Assembly (NCBI GenBank): GCA_013041835.1
Contig: JABDRH010000676.1
Location: 1 to 7,802, forward strand
Direction of reading: 5' to 3'
From: Desulfatitalea sp.
GTDB lineage: Bacteria > Desulfobacterota > Desulfobacteria > Desulfobacterales > Desulfosarcinaceae
Length of the DNA stretch: 7,802 nucleotides
The number at the start of each line of letters is the position of its first letter. Positions within the stretch are counted from its first letter, which is position 1. The notes beneath the pieces were generated by a model. It did no database searches. It saw only the letters and a list, made by a program, of their open reading frames with translations, and was not told the DNA's origin. The translations under genes and the position numbers were made by a program. Below are positions 1-7,081 of the stretch, piece by piece.

Positions 1-2
1 CT

Positions 3-875
3 TTAGGCCTTCATGAACTGCTTCAGTGAAATCCAACTTCCCAGACACCCGACGGCGACACCGCCCAGTACGGCGACGAGGCAATCCACCATGGCGAAGA
101 AGCGCACAGTAATCAAGCCGCTGCCGGTATCGAACTGACTGGCCAAGGTGAGGTAGCCGGCAAACAGTATCATCAGTCCGGCTGCTGTGCCCACGCCGCC
201 TTGAACCATGCCTTCGATGTAAAAGGGAATCTCTATGAAACGGTCGGTGGCGCCCACCAGACGCATGGTTTCGATTTCTTCGCGCCGGGAGTAAAGCACC
301 AACCGGATGGTGTTGGCAACGATCAATATGGTACCAATGAAAAAAAGTGTCCCCACGGCATAACCCGCCAGGCTGAACAGATGGATGATGCTGGTGAAGC
401 GCTGAATCCATTGCCGGCCGTATTCCACCTCGGCCACCGCGGGCAGGGCTTGAATACGTTCGGCTAAAAACTGCAATTCGTCACTGGTGCGTGTCGCCGC
501 CGATACTTTGACCTCGAAGGCATCGGGCAAGGGATTTTCCTTGAGGTTTTCCAGCAGGGCCGAGTGGTGCGCCATCTGCTCTTTTAAGCGATGCATCCCT
601 TCCGTTTTAGAAATGAACTGGGCGTCTTGAATGCCGGCAATATGCTGCAGTCGATATTTGGTATCCAGGCGCGCGGCTTCGGAAGTCTCTTTTTTCAAAT
701 AGACCATCATGCGGATGCCCTTTTGCCAGAGGTTTAACACCTCTCCGGCGTTTACGAAAAACAGGGCAAACGCTGAAGCAATCAAAATGGCCAGAGCGAT
801 GGTCACTACTGTGATGAAGGTCAAGAAGCGATTGTCGAAAAGATCCTTGATGGCCCGTTGAAAATAGCGTTTCAT
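3..875 (-). CDS. ftsX: Cell division protein FtsX (ABC transporter permease-like subunit)
   Basis: This is the inner-membrane partner of the FtsE ATPase. In the family, FtsEX works at the septum and transmits ATP hydrolysis to periplasmic murein-hydrolase activators; it is not thought to transport a substrate. Numbered from the ATG at 875 (290 aa), one membrane segment lies near residues 18-42. It is followed by a periplasmic domain of about 120 residues, then three more segments near 162-187, 222-245 and 260-283. The cytoplasmic stretch SRREEIETMRLVGAT, between segments 2 and 3, is the conserved FtsX coupling-loop signature. I chose the ATG at 875 because the protein then begins MKRYFQRAIKDL, a typical FtsX start, with GGA 8 bases upstream. 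An ATG at 884 (MLQMKRYF) is a close alternative. The open frame extends to 938, but that part overlaps ftsE and is not FtsX-like. It starts 16 bases after the ftsE stop, so the two are surely co-transcribed. The gene is complete, with its TAA at 3-5. Confidence 0.93.
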   Translation of the reverse strand: MKRYFQRAIKDLFDNRFLTFITVVTIALAILIASAFALFFVNAGEVLNLWQKGIRMMVYLKKETSEAARLDTKYRLQHIAGIQDAQFISKTEGMHRLKEQMAHHSALLENLKENPLPDAFEVKVSAATRTSDELQFLAERIQALPAVAEVEYGRQWIQRFTSIIHLFSLAGYAVGTLFFIGTILIVANTIRLVLYSRREEIETMRLVGATDRFIEIPFYIEGMVQGGVGTAAGLMILFAGYLTLASQFDTGSGLITVRFFAMVDCLVAVLGGVAVGCLGSWISLKQFMKA

Positions 876-891
876 TTGCAGCATCCAAGCA

Positions 892-1578
892 TCATGCGGA
901 TTCCGAAGTCCACAGCCGGCCGTCACGCAACTGCACAATGCGTGAATGGGTTCTGTTCATCAGGTTTTTATCATGGGTGGCCACGATGACGGTGCTGCCG
1001 CGTTGGTGAAAAGTGTCCAGAAAGTTCATGATCGTGGCCGCGGCCTCTTCATCCAGGCTTCCAGTGGGCTCGTCGGCCAAAATGATGCCCGGATCGCCGG
1101 CCGCCGCCCGGGCCACGGCCACGCGTTGCTGCTCGCCACCCGACAGGCTGCGGGGATAGGCATCCATACGATCTTCCATGCCCACCAGGCGCAGCATGCT
1201 TTTGACCTTCTTGGCGATCAGGCTGGGTTTGCGGCCGGCCGCTTCCAATACCAGGGCCACGTTTTCAAACACGGTTTTGGTCGCAATCAGCTTGTAGTCC
1301 TGAAAGATGATGCCGAACTTGCGACGCAGATAAGGTACCCGGTCACGGGCAATGCGGGACAAATTCATGCCGTCCACCAGGATTTGGCCTTCGGAAGTCG
1401 TTTCGGCCAGATAGAGCAGTCGCAGCAGGGTGGTCTTGCCCGCGCCGCTGCGACCGGTAACGAACAGGAATTCATTTTTAGGGATATCCAGGGTGACATC
1501 TTTGAGGGCCGATTTGGCCCCATACCGCTTGTGGACATGAAACATGCGGATAATGGCGTCGCTGCTCGCTTCGGTCAT
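892..1578 (-). CDS. ftsE: Cell division ATP-binding protein FtsE
   Basis: This is the cytoplasmic ATPase of the FtsEX division complex. The 228 residues match the usual FtsE length, and every ABC motif is present: Walker [10 protein letters not shown] (42-50), Q-loop Gln93 in FQDYK, signature LSGGEQQR (145-152), Walker [12 protein letters not shown] with catalytic Glu170, and switch His202 in ATHD. FtsE resembles the LolD/MacB ATPases, but the FtsX permease immediately downstream settles the identity. The ATG at 1578 has GGGA 7 bases upstream. An internal ATG at 1545 (MFHVHKRYG) would also keep the whole ABC fold but lacks a visible ribosome site. The gene diverges from pyrE and probably starts the ftsEX unit, which may continue past the left edge of the window. 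Confidence 0.95.
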   Translation of the reverse strand: MTEASSDAIIRMFHVHKRYGAKSALKDVTLDIPKNEFLFVTGRSGAGKTTLLRLLYLAETTSEGQILVDGMNLSRIARDRVPYLRRKFGIIFQDYKLIATKTVFENVALVLEAAGRKPSLIAKKVKSMLRLVGMEDRMDAYPRSLSGGEQQRVAVARAAAGDPGIILADEPTGSLDEEAAATIMNFLDTFHQRGSTVIVATHDKNLMNRTHSRIVQLRDGRLWTSESA

Positions 1579-1648
1579 AGGAACGTCCCAGTCGGAGAAT
1601 TCGTCGCAGGCAAGTGGCGCATTCCCACGGTGCGCCTTGTCGAAGCCG

Positions 1649-1677
1649 TTGACCGTCGGCGGCGCAACTGCTATGAA
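1649..1677 (+). promoter_or_regulatory. Candidate sigma70 promoter for pyrE
   Basis: TTGACC (1649-1654, 5 of 6 to the -35 consensus) is separated by exactly 17 bases from TATGAA (1672-1677, 4 of 6 to the -10 consensus). Transcription would start near 1684 and give pyrE a leader of roughly 147 bases containing three hairpins. The call rests on pattern match only. Confidence 0.45.
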
Positions 1678-1703
1678 ACGCGGTGAGCCTAGGGAGTGCC
1701 TTT

Positions 1704-1717
1704 CAGGGTTTTCCCTG
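1704..1717 (+). repeat. Small perfect hairpin in the pyrE leader
   Basis: CAGGG (1704-1708), a TTTT loop and CCCTG (1713-1717) form a 5-bp perfect stem-loop just downstream of the predicted pyrE transcription start. No T-run follows, so it is not a terminator. It may take part in alternative folding of the leader with the next hairpin. Confidence 0.4.
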
Positions 1718-1723
1718 CTCTGC

Positions 1724-1773
1724 CTCCACTGACGCCCGATGAACGGCTTCTTCCCATCAGTGGGGGCTTTATT
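1724..1773 (+). promoter_or_regulatory. Terminator-like or attenuator-like hairpin ahead of pyrE
   Basis: CTCCACTGA (1724-1732) pairs with TCAGTGGGG (1757-1765), giving 9 pairs including one G-T, around a 24-base loop. It is followed by CTTTATTATCTTAT, which is T-rich but interrupted. Many bacterial pyrE genes are attenuated, so an attenuator is a reasonable guess, but the large loop and broken T-tract make it weak. It also overlaps the candidate ftsE promoter on the other strand. Confidence 0.33.
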
Positions 1774-1797
1774 ATCTTATAAATGCTCTAAAATCAA
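1771..1797 (-). promoter_or_regulatory. Candidate promoter for ftsEX
   Basis: Read on the minus strand, TTGATT (1792-1797) precedes GATAAT (1771-1776, 5 of 6 to the -10 consensus) with a 15-base spacer. That spacer is shorter than the ideal 17. The surrounding AT-rich segment is the only one upstream of ftsE. The leader would be about 185 bases and would run antisense to the start of the proposed pyrE leader. Confidence 0.3.
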
Positions 1798-1809
1798 GCA
1801 CTTCGTGCT
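1797..1809 (+). repeat. Short perfect inverted repeat before the pyrE ribosome site
   Basis: AGCAC-TTC-GTGCT is a 5-bp perfect stem with a 3-base loop, ending 12 bases before the GGGAG ribosome site of pyrE. It could shape the translation-initiation region; no function is shown. Confidence 0.35.
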
Positions 1810-1830
1810 CAAATGCCTTCGGGAGACGCT

Positions 1831-2391
1831 ATGTTGGATGAATTGATCCGCCTTTTATGTGAAAAATCGTTTAAATACTCACCTGAACCGGCCTTCAAGC
1901 TGGTTTCCGGCCGCATGAGCCATTATTACGTGAACTGCAAACCCACCGTGCTCAGTCCGCGGGGCATGTATCTGGCGGGGCACCTGATGTTCGATGCCAT
2001 CGCCGACCTCGCGCCGGAAGGCGTGGGCGGTCTCACCTTTGGCGCCGATCCGCTCGCCATGGCCACCGCCTTTGCCTCGGAGCTTAAAGGCCGGCCCATC
2101 GCGGCCTTCTCCATTCGAAAGGAGAAAAAGGATCACGGGATCGCCCGTTGGATCGAAGGTGACCTGCCGGCCGGTTCACGGGTGGTGGTGATTGATGATG
2201 TGGCCACCACGGGCGGCTCGACCATCAAAGCCATCGAACGCGCCCGGGAAGAGGGCCTGACCGTCCAGCGGGCCGTGGTTCTGGTGGACCGCCAAGAGGG
2301 TGGTCTGGACAACATCCGCCAACATGTACCCGATGCGAGTGCCCTGGTAACGCGAGAGATGTTGATGGAACGGTTTACATATCTTTCTTAA
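1831..2391 (+). CDS. pyrE: Orotate phosphoribosyltransferase
   Basis: This cytoplasmic enzyme of de novo pyrimidine synthesis transfers phosphoribose from PRPP to orotate, giving OMP, which PyrF then decarboxylates to UMP. Numbered from the ATG at 1831 (186 aa), the features are [16 protein letters not shown] (22-37, the substrate-binding start of the fold), [11 protein letters not shown] (66-76), the mobile catalytic loop RKEKKDHG (96-103) and the PRPP-binding motif [13 protein letters not shown] (118-130). All key residues look intact and the length is near the family norm. The frame also has an ATG at 1813, but GGGAG at 1821-1825 lies 5 bases before the ATG at 1831, and the protein then begins MLDELIRLL as expected. 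No other pyrimidine gene is beside it, so it appears to be a single-gene unit. Its last 17 bases overlap the end of the convergent PBP gene. Confidence 0.95.
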   Translation: MLDELIRLLCEKSFKYSPEPAFKLVSGRMSHYYVNCKPTVLSPRGMYLAGHLMFDAIADLAPEGVGGLTFGADPLAMATAFASELKGRPIAAFSIRKEKKDHGIARWIEGDLPAGSRVVVIDDVATTGGSTIKAIERAREEGLTVQRAVVLVDRQEGGLDNIRQHVPDASALVTREMLMERFTYLS

Positions 2392-4780
2392 AAAACTGCT
2401 CCGGTTCGGTGATGGTACCCGGCTTGGGGGTGGTTTTCTGGGGCATGGTCCCTTCTTTGAAACATTCGAAGAGGGTCTTTTTGGATTCGGGGATGGGCAG
2501 CAGGCCGGTTTCGGCGTCGATCTTGGCAAAGACCACCCCTTCAGGCACCTGGAAAATGCGTACGGGTTCGTTTTTGAGAATTTGCTTCATAAACCCCAGC
2601 CAAATGGGGCTGGCGGCACGTGAGCCGGTTTCACCGGCCCCCAGGGAGCGCTCCTGGTCGTAGCCGACCCATACCCCGGTGATAAACCGCGGTGTATAGC
2701 CCACAAACCAGGCATCGTACAGATTGTTGGTGGTGCCGGTCTTGCCTGCCACGGGGCGCTTAAGATCCCGGATGCGTTTGCCGGTGCCGTATTTCACCAC
2801 ACCTTCCAGCAGGCTGGTCATGATGTAGGCCGTGCTCTTTTCCAGCACCTTCTGCCGGGCAGGATTCATCTCCTCGAGAATATTGCCGTGGCGGTCTTCG
2901 ATCTTGGTGACGAATGCCGGCGTCACCAGGTAGCCCTGGTTGGCAAAAACCGAGTACGCCTGGACCGTTTCCAGCAGTGAGATACCCGACGAACCCAGGG
3001 CAATGGACAGGTCGTGGCTCAGGTCCGATTCGATGCCGAGCTTGCGCGCATAGTCGATGACATAGTCGATGCCGATATCCTGCATGATCTTGATGGTGAC
3101 GACGTTGCGAGATTTGGCCAGGGCTTCGCGCAGCAGGGTGGCGCCATAGAATTTCTTCCCGTAGTTGCGGGGTTTCCAGGTAAAGTCATGGGTCTCGTCC
3201 TGGAATACGATGGGTGAATCGATGATCACCGTGGCCGGTGTATAACCCTTGTCCAGGGCCGCCGCATAAATGATCGGTTTAAAGGCTGAGCCCGGTTGGC
3301 GACGTGATTGGATGGCCCGATTGAACTGGCTCTCCATGAAATCCCGGCCCCCCAGCATCACCTTGACCAGTCCGGTACCGGCCTCGATGCACATCAAGGC
3401 CGCCTGAACTTCGGGCACCTGGTCCAATTGCAGTTTCCACTGATCCGCTTTTTCATCTTTTTCCAGAAGCTTGACCCATATGACATCACCCGGCGCAAGG
3501 GCTTGGCTCGCACGTCGCAGTTGGGCGGCATAGTAGGGTACATCGGGATTGGGTTTTCTGGCCCAGCGCATATCCTTCAGCGCGATGACCCCCCTGTGAT
3601 TGCCCATACGCACGGTGACCCTGCCGGCTTTATCATCCACGTCGATGACCACCCCGTTAACACTGGCCTGGGGGGCCAGGGGTGTTTCCTCGAACTTGGC
3701 CTGCAGATTCTGGCAATAGGCTTCAATTTGTTCCGGGGACAGTTGCTTCAGCGGCCCGCGATAGCCCTGCCGATGGTCCAGCTCTTCGAGCCCCTTGCCG
3801 ATTTGCTCACGGGCGGCTTTTTGCATTTCGATATTCACGGCCGCATGGATTTTCAACCCCTGGGTGTAAAGGGCCTCTTCACCGTACTGTTTCTCCACGT
3901 ACCGACGCACATGCTCGGTGTAGACCGGGACTTTTTCCAAGTACCAGTTTCGCCGTGGCTTAATGTCCATTTCGAAAGTAATGGCCTCCGAGGCTTCGAT
4001 CTGGGAAATGAAGCCCTCATCCACCATGCGGTTGAGCACATAGATTTGCCGCTGCTTGGCCCGCTCCGGGTAGTGAAAAGGCGAATAGCGGCTCGGCGCC
4101 TGAGGCAGCCCGGCGAGAACGGCACACTCGGCCAGGTTGAGATCCTTTGCGGGCTTGCCAAAGTAATTCTCGGCCGCCGCCTCCACACCATAGGCGCCGT
4201 GGCCCAGATAGATCTGATTCAGGTACAGATAAAGAATTTCGTCCTTGGTAAAGGCCTTGTCAATCTGATAGGCCAGCAGGGCTTCCTTGATTTTGCGTTC
4301 GTAGCTCCGCTCGGGCGTAAGCAAAAAGCTCTTGGTGACCTGCTGGGTAATTGTGCTGCCGCCCTGGACAATGGTGCCGGCCTCCAGGTTCTTCAGGAAA
4401 GCGCGGCCGATACTGACGATATCCACCCCCTGGTGCTTGTAAAAACGCGCATCTTCCGCGGCGATGAAAGCCTGTTGAAGTTGCAGGGGGATCTGCTCAA
4501 GGGGCACCACGATGCGCCGTTCCCGGTAAAATTCGGCAATCTTGCGGTGGTCGTCTGAAAAAACCGTGGTGATAATGGAAGGATGATAATCCTTAAGCGA
4601 ACTGATCTTGGGCAAGTCCCTGGCCATGTAAAAGACCAGCCCGACACAGCCGACGGCGCTCAACAGGGTCAGCCCCAGCACTGCCCACAGGGACCCGCAA
4701 ACGATGCGCACCCATAGGCTGCGCTGCTGTTTGCGCGCCCGTTTTTTTAAAATTTGAGAGTTCGACACTGGTTTTGGCAT
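2375..4780 (-). CDS. mrcA: Class A penicillin-binding protein 1A (bifunctional transglycosylase/transpeptidase)
   Basis: This bifunctional enzyme polymerises lipid II into glycan strands and cross-links their peptides on the periplasmic face of the inner membrane. It has 801 residues from the ATG at 4780. Residue numbers here count from that ATG. A single membrane anchor lies near 25-51 after a basic cytoplasmic tail. The glycosyltransferase domain carries EDARFYKH (catalytic Glu109) and GGSTITQQ (140-147). An OB-like insert follows, near 345-455. The transpeptidase domain has SAFK (nucleophile Ser498, Lys501), SRN (557-559) and KTGT (680-683). All catalytic residues are present and the length fits PBP1A (also called PonA or MrcA). 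The frame can be extended to a TTG at 4789, but the ATG has AGG about 9 bases upstream and is preferred. It is convergent with pyrE. A terminator lies between it and the upstream PilZ gene, so it probably has its own promoter, which I could not identify securely. Confidence 0.94.
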   Translation of the reverse strand: MPKPVSNSQILKKRARKQQRSLWVRIVCGSLWAVLGLTLLSAVGCVGLVFYMARDLPKISSLKDYHPSIITTVFSDDHRKIAEFYRERRIVVPLEQIPLQLQQAFIAAEDARFYKHQGVDIVSIGRAFLKNLEAGTIVQGGSTITQQVTKSFLLTPERSYERKIKEALLAYQIDKAFTKDEILYLYLNQIYLGHGAYGVEAAAENYFGKPAKDLNLAECAVLAGLPQAPSRYSPFHYPERAKQRQIYVLNRMVDEGFISQIEASEAITFEMDIKPRRNWYLEKVPVYTEHVRRYVEKQYGEEALYTQGLKIHAAVNIEMQKAAREQIGKGLEELDHRQGYRGPLKQLSPEQIEAYCQNLQAKFEETPLAPQASVNGVVIDVDDKAGRVTVRMGNHRGVIALKDMRWARKPNPDVPYYAAQLRRASQALAPGDVIWVKLLEKDEKADQWKLQLDQVPEVQAALMCIEAGTGLVKVMLGGRDFMESQFNRAIQSRRQPGSAFKPIIYAAALDKGYTPATVIIDSPIVFQDETHDFTWKPRNYGKKFYGATLLREALAKSRNVVTIKIMQDIGIDYVIDYARKLGIESDLSHDLSIALGSSGISLLETVQAYSVFANQGYLVTPAFVTKIEDRHGNILEEMNPARQKVLEKSTAYIMTSLLEGVVKYGTGKRIRDLKRPVAGKTGTTNNLYDAWFVGYTPRFITGVWVGYDQERSLGAGETGSRAASPIWLGFMKQILKNEPVRIFQVPEGVVFAKIDAETGLLPIPESKKTLFECFKEGTMPQKTTPKPGTITEPEQFFKKDM

Positions 4781-4859
4781 GTTAAACAACCTAACCGGCC
4801 ACTGGTATTCGAGCGTTTATATCGGCGGGAAGCGCGACGGCCTTCTTCCTTCTTGAAAT

Positions 4860-4888
4860 TTGCCCAACTTATCAAAAAAGCAGGGCAA
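4860..4888 (-). repeat. Inverted repeat in the PBP1A leader region
   Basis: TTGCCC (4860-4865) and GGGCAA (4883-4888) form a perfect 6-bp stem around a 17-base AT-rich loop, 80 bases upstream of the PBP1A start. It may be an operator half-site pair or an RNA hairpin. It is not a terminator, since no T-run follows on either strand. Confidence 0.3.
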
Positions 4889-4901
4889 CGGCAAGATGCA
4901 C

Positions 4902-4923
4902 AAAAAACAACCCGCCCTGCGGG
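4902..4923 (-). terminator. Intrinsic terminator, minus strand
   Basis: Read on the minus strand, CCCGC-AGG-GCGGG is a perfect GC-rich 5-bp stem with a 3-base loop. It is followed at once by TTGTTTTTT. This is a good rho-independent terminator for transcripts coming from the PilZ gene, whose stop lies 172 bases upstream, or for a short RNA starting near 5022. It separates that gene from PBP1A. Confidence 0.78.
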
Positions 4924-4946
4924 AAAGACCAAGGGCCCTGGACAAC

Positions 4947-4972
4947 CGGCACTCGGTTTGGCATCTGTGCCG
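4947..4972 (-). repeat. Inverted repeat upstream of the terminator
   Basis: CGGCAC (4947-4952) and GTGCCG (4967-4972) make a 6-bp perfect stem with a 14-base loop; on the minus-strand RNA two G-U pairs can extend it. On the plus strand it is followed by ACGGTTTTT, which looks terminator-like, but no plus-strand gene ends nearby. I therefore take it as part of a structured minus-strand transcript. Confidence 0.4.
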
Positions 4973-5008
4973 ACGGTTTTTAAACTGGATATCGGCTTCG
5001 CGCTTTTA

Positions 5009-5024
5009 TCGGATGATCATCCGA
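5009..5024. promoter_or_regulatory. 16-bp perfect palindrome, operator-like
   Basis: TCGGATGATCATCCGA is exactly self-complementary over all 16 bases. It begins 4 bases after the CATAAT element on the minus strand, so it would cover the transcription start, a usual place for a repressor dimer. No T-run follows on either strand, which argues against a terminator. The binding protein is unknown. Confidence 0.45.
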
Positions 5025-5028
5025 CTGG

Positions 5029-5037
5029 ATTATGACA
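5029..5037 (-). promoter_or_regulatory. Candidate extended -10 promoter element
   Basis: On the minus strand the bases read TGTCATAAT, that is a TGn extension joined to CATAAT (5 of 6 to consensus). The position 17 bases upstream (CTATGA) is a poor -35, which extended -10 promoters can tolerate. It would drive transcription leftward toward the terminator at 4902-4923 and, by read-through, toward PBP1A. Confidence 0.32.
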
Positions 5038-5094
5038 GCCGCCGACTTTGCTCATAGACACGCAAGATGGGGAAATTGTTCTTTTCTCGCGCCC

Positions 5095-6993
5095 TTATCC
5101 GGTGGCAAAAGACATGCCGCCAATATAGTTGAGCAGGGCTTGCTCCTGCTTGGTTTCCGGTTGGAACTTCACGGAGATATTATGCTCTGCCTTTCGAACC
5201 ACCTCGCTGTTGAACCGCCCCAGCCCCGGCAGTTCCAACTGGACCCGATCTCCCAAAGCGACATCGCAAGCGCCGGCGATCCGGGCGCCGGCGGCCGAAA
5301 TATCCACTGCTTCACAGGGGATGAAATCTTCGGCTGATTGAATGCCCGCTTGGCTCATGATGGTGATTCGGGGGTTCGACCGCCGTTCACTGCCACGATA
5401 GATTATTGGAAGGCGCTGACGGTACGCTGAGGGAAAAAAATACCCGATGGCGCCGCCGATAAACAAGCTGGTGCTGATGATATAGAAAAAAGACGGAAGC
5501 TTGTCCATATGGTCCTGAAAGGCCCACAGCGACACGATCAACCCCGCCAATCCAGTGGCCACGGCCTGCCTGAGGGCGGTTTTAATCCGGCTGCTTTTCT
5601 TGGGCGTCACGGCAAGGTAGTACACAATGAAGCCGGCGGTGATGGCCGGAATCAACGGCCATGGGAGGGAGTGTGCCAGATTGTACACAAAGCCTTTTTG
5701 CGTCACGGTGGAAAGATAGGGGAATATCACCAGCCATCCGCAAAGATAACCGGTGGCAAACCCGATGCATTGATGGACAAAAGGCCCGATGACCAAGGTG
5801 TCGCCATTGTCTTCGACTTCGAACCGGCTTTTATGGGTCAGCATGCGATAGACGACCACGGCGCCCAAGATGCACAGTCCGATCATCATCAGGGCGATGA
5901 CCGCCCAGACCAGGCCCATGGCGAGTCGCAGGGGTTCACCATTGTGGATTTGCCGGTAGCCGATGTACACCGTGCTGGTCAAAGAGGCGATCAAAAAGAC
6001 GATGACCGTGTTTTTTAAAACAATATCGAGCACAATGGGAATGCCGGGTTCATAGGTGGGAAACAGCCCGAAGTCGTTCAGTGCGGCAGTGCGCCGGCTG
6101 TGGATGCGCTCGGTGGAAAGAATCCCGCAGGCCACAAACTCATAGGCCCTGCCCAGCAATCTTTCGATCTGCCGCATGATACTGATTTTAAGCTGATCCA
6201 GATGCTCGGAAAGGGCATCATCCGCGGGTTGCCCGCCATTGCCGTTGCGGTGCTCGATAAAGCTTTCCACATCCAGATGCAGTTGCCTGAACTGTTCCTC
6301 AAACCGCTTATAGTCCTCTTCACAGTGTTCCACAAGCCGTTCGATTTCCGGATTCGAGCGCCAAAATTCCAGTTTTTCCCTTAAATAGACCAGACGAAAC
6401 CACTTGCTGGTCAAATGATTGTCACCGTGCTCCCGTCCCCAGTTTTCGGGCATACCCCGGCCATATTTCTGGATCACCTTTTCGATGGTTTCATTGTCAG
6501 GCGTGAAAAATGACGGGTTGGCCACCAACTGGTTCACCAGGGCCTTGGCCTCGGCCGGTATAAAGGCGCGTTCATGAAACCAGTGACGGTAATCGCCTTC
6601 CACCTGCCGAAGGACCGGCAGATAGGGATAGAATCCCAGCAGGAACACCATCACCCATAACGGAAAATCACCGCCGCCCTGACCGGTGCCTCCGGCACCC
6701 CCAGGAACCCAACCGAAATAGTCTCCAATGAACCGGAACAAATCAGGCGAAACGAGCAGTAGAAGATAGATGCCCACCATTGACAGGGTGTAGATGGTGG
6801 CATAGGTCACAAACCGCGCCCAGGTGGTAAACTGCCGCGGTGGGCGTGTTTTTCCGTAACGGGCCTCTTTTTCCGTCCAGGAATTGAACCGATTCCAATA
6901 AAATAGTGCAATGGCAATGGCCCCAATGACAGCCTCGAGTGAAACCAAGCCGGAAATGGTGGCTGTGAACTTTTCAACGTATAGCAGGTTCAT
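5095..6993 (-). CDS. Polytopic inner-membrane protein with C-terminal PilZ (c-di-GMP-binding) domain
   Basis: This 632-aa protein probably senses cyclic di-GMP at the inner membrane. I recognise only its C-terminal PilZ domain (about 535-632). That domain has both ligand motifs: RxxxR as R538-SNP-R542, and DxSxxG as D564-IS-AA-G569. About nine membrane segments are visible, near 13-33, 58-81, 110-126, 321-343, 357-383, 405-428, 444-461, 473-491 and 500-520. The positive-inside pattern puts the N-terminus outside, and both the PilZ domain and the large 127-320 segment in the cytoplasm. The loop between segments 2 and 3 is glycine-rich (98-108). The ATG at 6993 has a very strong ribosome site, GGAGGG, 4 bases upstream. 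It appears to be a single gene: the neighbour on one side is divergent and a terminator lies downstream. I do not recognise the membrane part, which lacks the glycosyltransferase motifs of cellulose or alginate synthases. The effector function is unknown. Confidence 0.85.
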   Translation of the reverse strand: MNLLYVEKFTATISGLVSLEAVIGAIAIALFYWNRFNSWTEKEARYGKTRPPRQFTTWARFVTYATIYTLSMVGIYLLLLVSPDLFRFIGDYFGWVPGGAGGTGQGGGDFPLWVMVFLLGFYPYLPVLRQVEGDYRHWFHERAFIPAEAKALVNQLVANPSFFTPDNETIEKVIQKYGRGMPENWGREHGDNHLTSKWFRLVYLREKLEFWRSNPEIERLVEHCEEDYKRFEEQFRQLHLDVESFIEHRNGNGGQPADDALSEHLDQLKISIMRQIERLLGRAYEFVACGILSTERIHSRRTAALNDFGLFPTYEPGIPIVLDIVLKNTVIVFLIASLTSTVYIGYRQIHNGEPLRLAMGLVWAVIALMMIGLCILGAVVVYRMLTHKSRFEVEDNGDTLVIGPFVHQCIGFATGYLCGWLVIFPYLSTVTQKGFVYNLAHSLPWPLIPAITAGFIVYYLAVTPKKSSRIKTALRQAVATGLAGLIVSLWAFQDHMDKLPSFFYIISTSLFIGGAIGYFFPSAYRQRLPIIYRGSERRSNPRITIMSQAGIQSAEDFIPCEAVDISAAGARIAGACDVALGDRVQLELPGLGRFNSEVVRKAEHNISVKFQPETKQEQALLNYIGGMSFATG

Positions 6994-6997
6994 ATTA

Positions 6998-7007
6998 CCC
7001 TCCTTTT
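6998..7007 (-). promoter_or_regulatory. Strong ribosome binding site of the PilZ-domain gene
   Basis: AAAAGGAGGG on the minus strand lies 4 bases before the ATG at 6993. It fixes this start and suggests efficient translation. Confidence 0.85.
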
Positions 7008-7081
7008 ATGGCCGGTCTCATCAGATCAAACCGATATTTGCCCATGGTATCCAACTTTGAGATATTTTTGCCTGCCCTGTC

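Larger units (their letters stand above)
1579..1830. other. Divergent ftsE / pyrE intergenic region
   Basis: This 252-base stretch lies between the ftsE start (leftward) and the pyrE start (rightward). It holds candidate promoters on both strands, three short inverted repeats and the pyrE ribosome site, each listed separately. The part nearest ftsE (1579-1645) shows nothing I recognise. Open frames that cross it on the plus strand are antisense to ftsE and have no ribosome site. Confidence 0.7.
4902..5022 (-). ncRNA. Possible small structured RNA or terminated leader
   Basis: A minus-strand transcript beginning about 7 bases after the CATAAT element would run roughly 120 bases to the intrinsic terminator. 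It would pass through a palindrome hairpin and the CGGCAC/GTGCCG stem. It has no obvious start codon with a ribosome site. I do not recognise the sequence as 6S RNA, a c-di-GMP riboswitch or any other named family. It may simply be the 3' untranslated part of the PilZ-gene mRNA. Confidence 0.22.
4781..5094. other. Non-coding region between the PilZ gene and the PBP1A gene
   Basis: About 314 bases separate these two leftward genes. On the minus strand, in order, it holds an extended -10 element, a 16-bp palindrome, an inverted repeat, an intrinsic terminator and a further inverted repeat, then the PBP1A leader. Weak -10-like matches on the minus strand (GATAAG near 4872-4877, TATAAA near 4817-4822) could serve PBP1A, but neither has a convincing -35 partner. 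Plus-strand frames crossing here are short and lack ribosome sites. Confidence 0.7.

Noticed and set aside
876..938. Upstream extension of ftsX (21 extra residues)
   Set aside because: It overlaps the end of ftsE, lacks a ribosome site and adds a Cys-rich peptide unlike known FtsX N-termini.
946..1686. 246-codon open frame on the plus strand
   Set aside because: It is antisense to ftsE, whose ABC motifs are complete. Its His/Gly/Gln-rich composition is typical of a shadow frame.
3308..4558. 416-codon open frame on the plus strand
   Set aside because: It lies wholly antisense to the PBP1A gene, whose catalytic motifs are all intact. Its translation shows no recognisable domain, so it is a shadow frame of GC-rich coding DNA.
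4781..4789. TTG start for PBP1A, three codons upstream
   Set aside because: Its nearest purine-rich sequence (AGG) is directly adjacent to the TTG, too close to serve as a ribosome site; the same AGG is well placed for the ATG at 4780.
4930..4975. Possible c-di-GMP (GEMM) riboswitch near the PilZ gene
   Set aside because: The minus strand reads GGCACAGATGCCAAACCGAG, which faintly recalls the GEMM core, but the GNAA loop and the GGGACGCAAAG element are missing. The segment also lies downstream, not upstream, of the PilZ gene.
5009..5024. Palindrome as a transcription terminator
   Set aside because: The symmetric 16-mer would leave a 6-bp stem with a 4-base loop and no T-run follows on either strand; a protein-binding site fits better.
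4754..5035. 93-codon plus-strand frame in the PBP1A upstream region
   Set aside because: It starts inside the PBP1A gene on the opposite strand, has no ribosome site, and crosses the terminator and inverted repeats.
5509..6018. 169-codon open frame on the plus strand
   Set aside because: It is antisense to the PilZ membrane protein gene and its translation is hydrophilic and His/Asp-rich without any domain, as expected for the reverse of membrane-segment codons.
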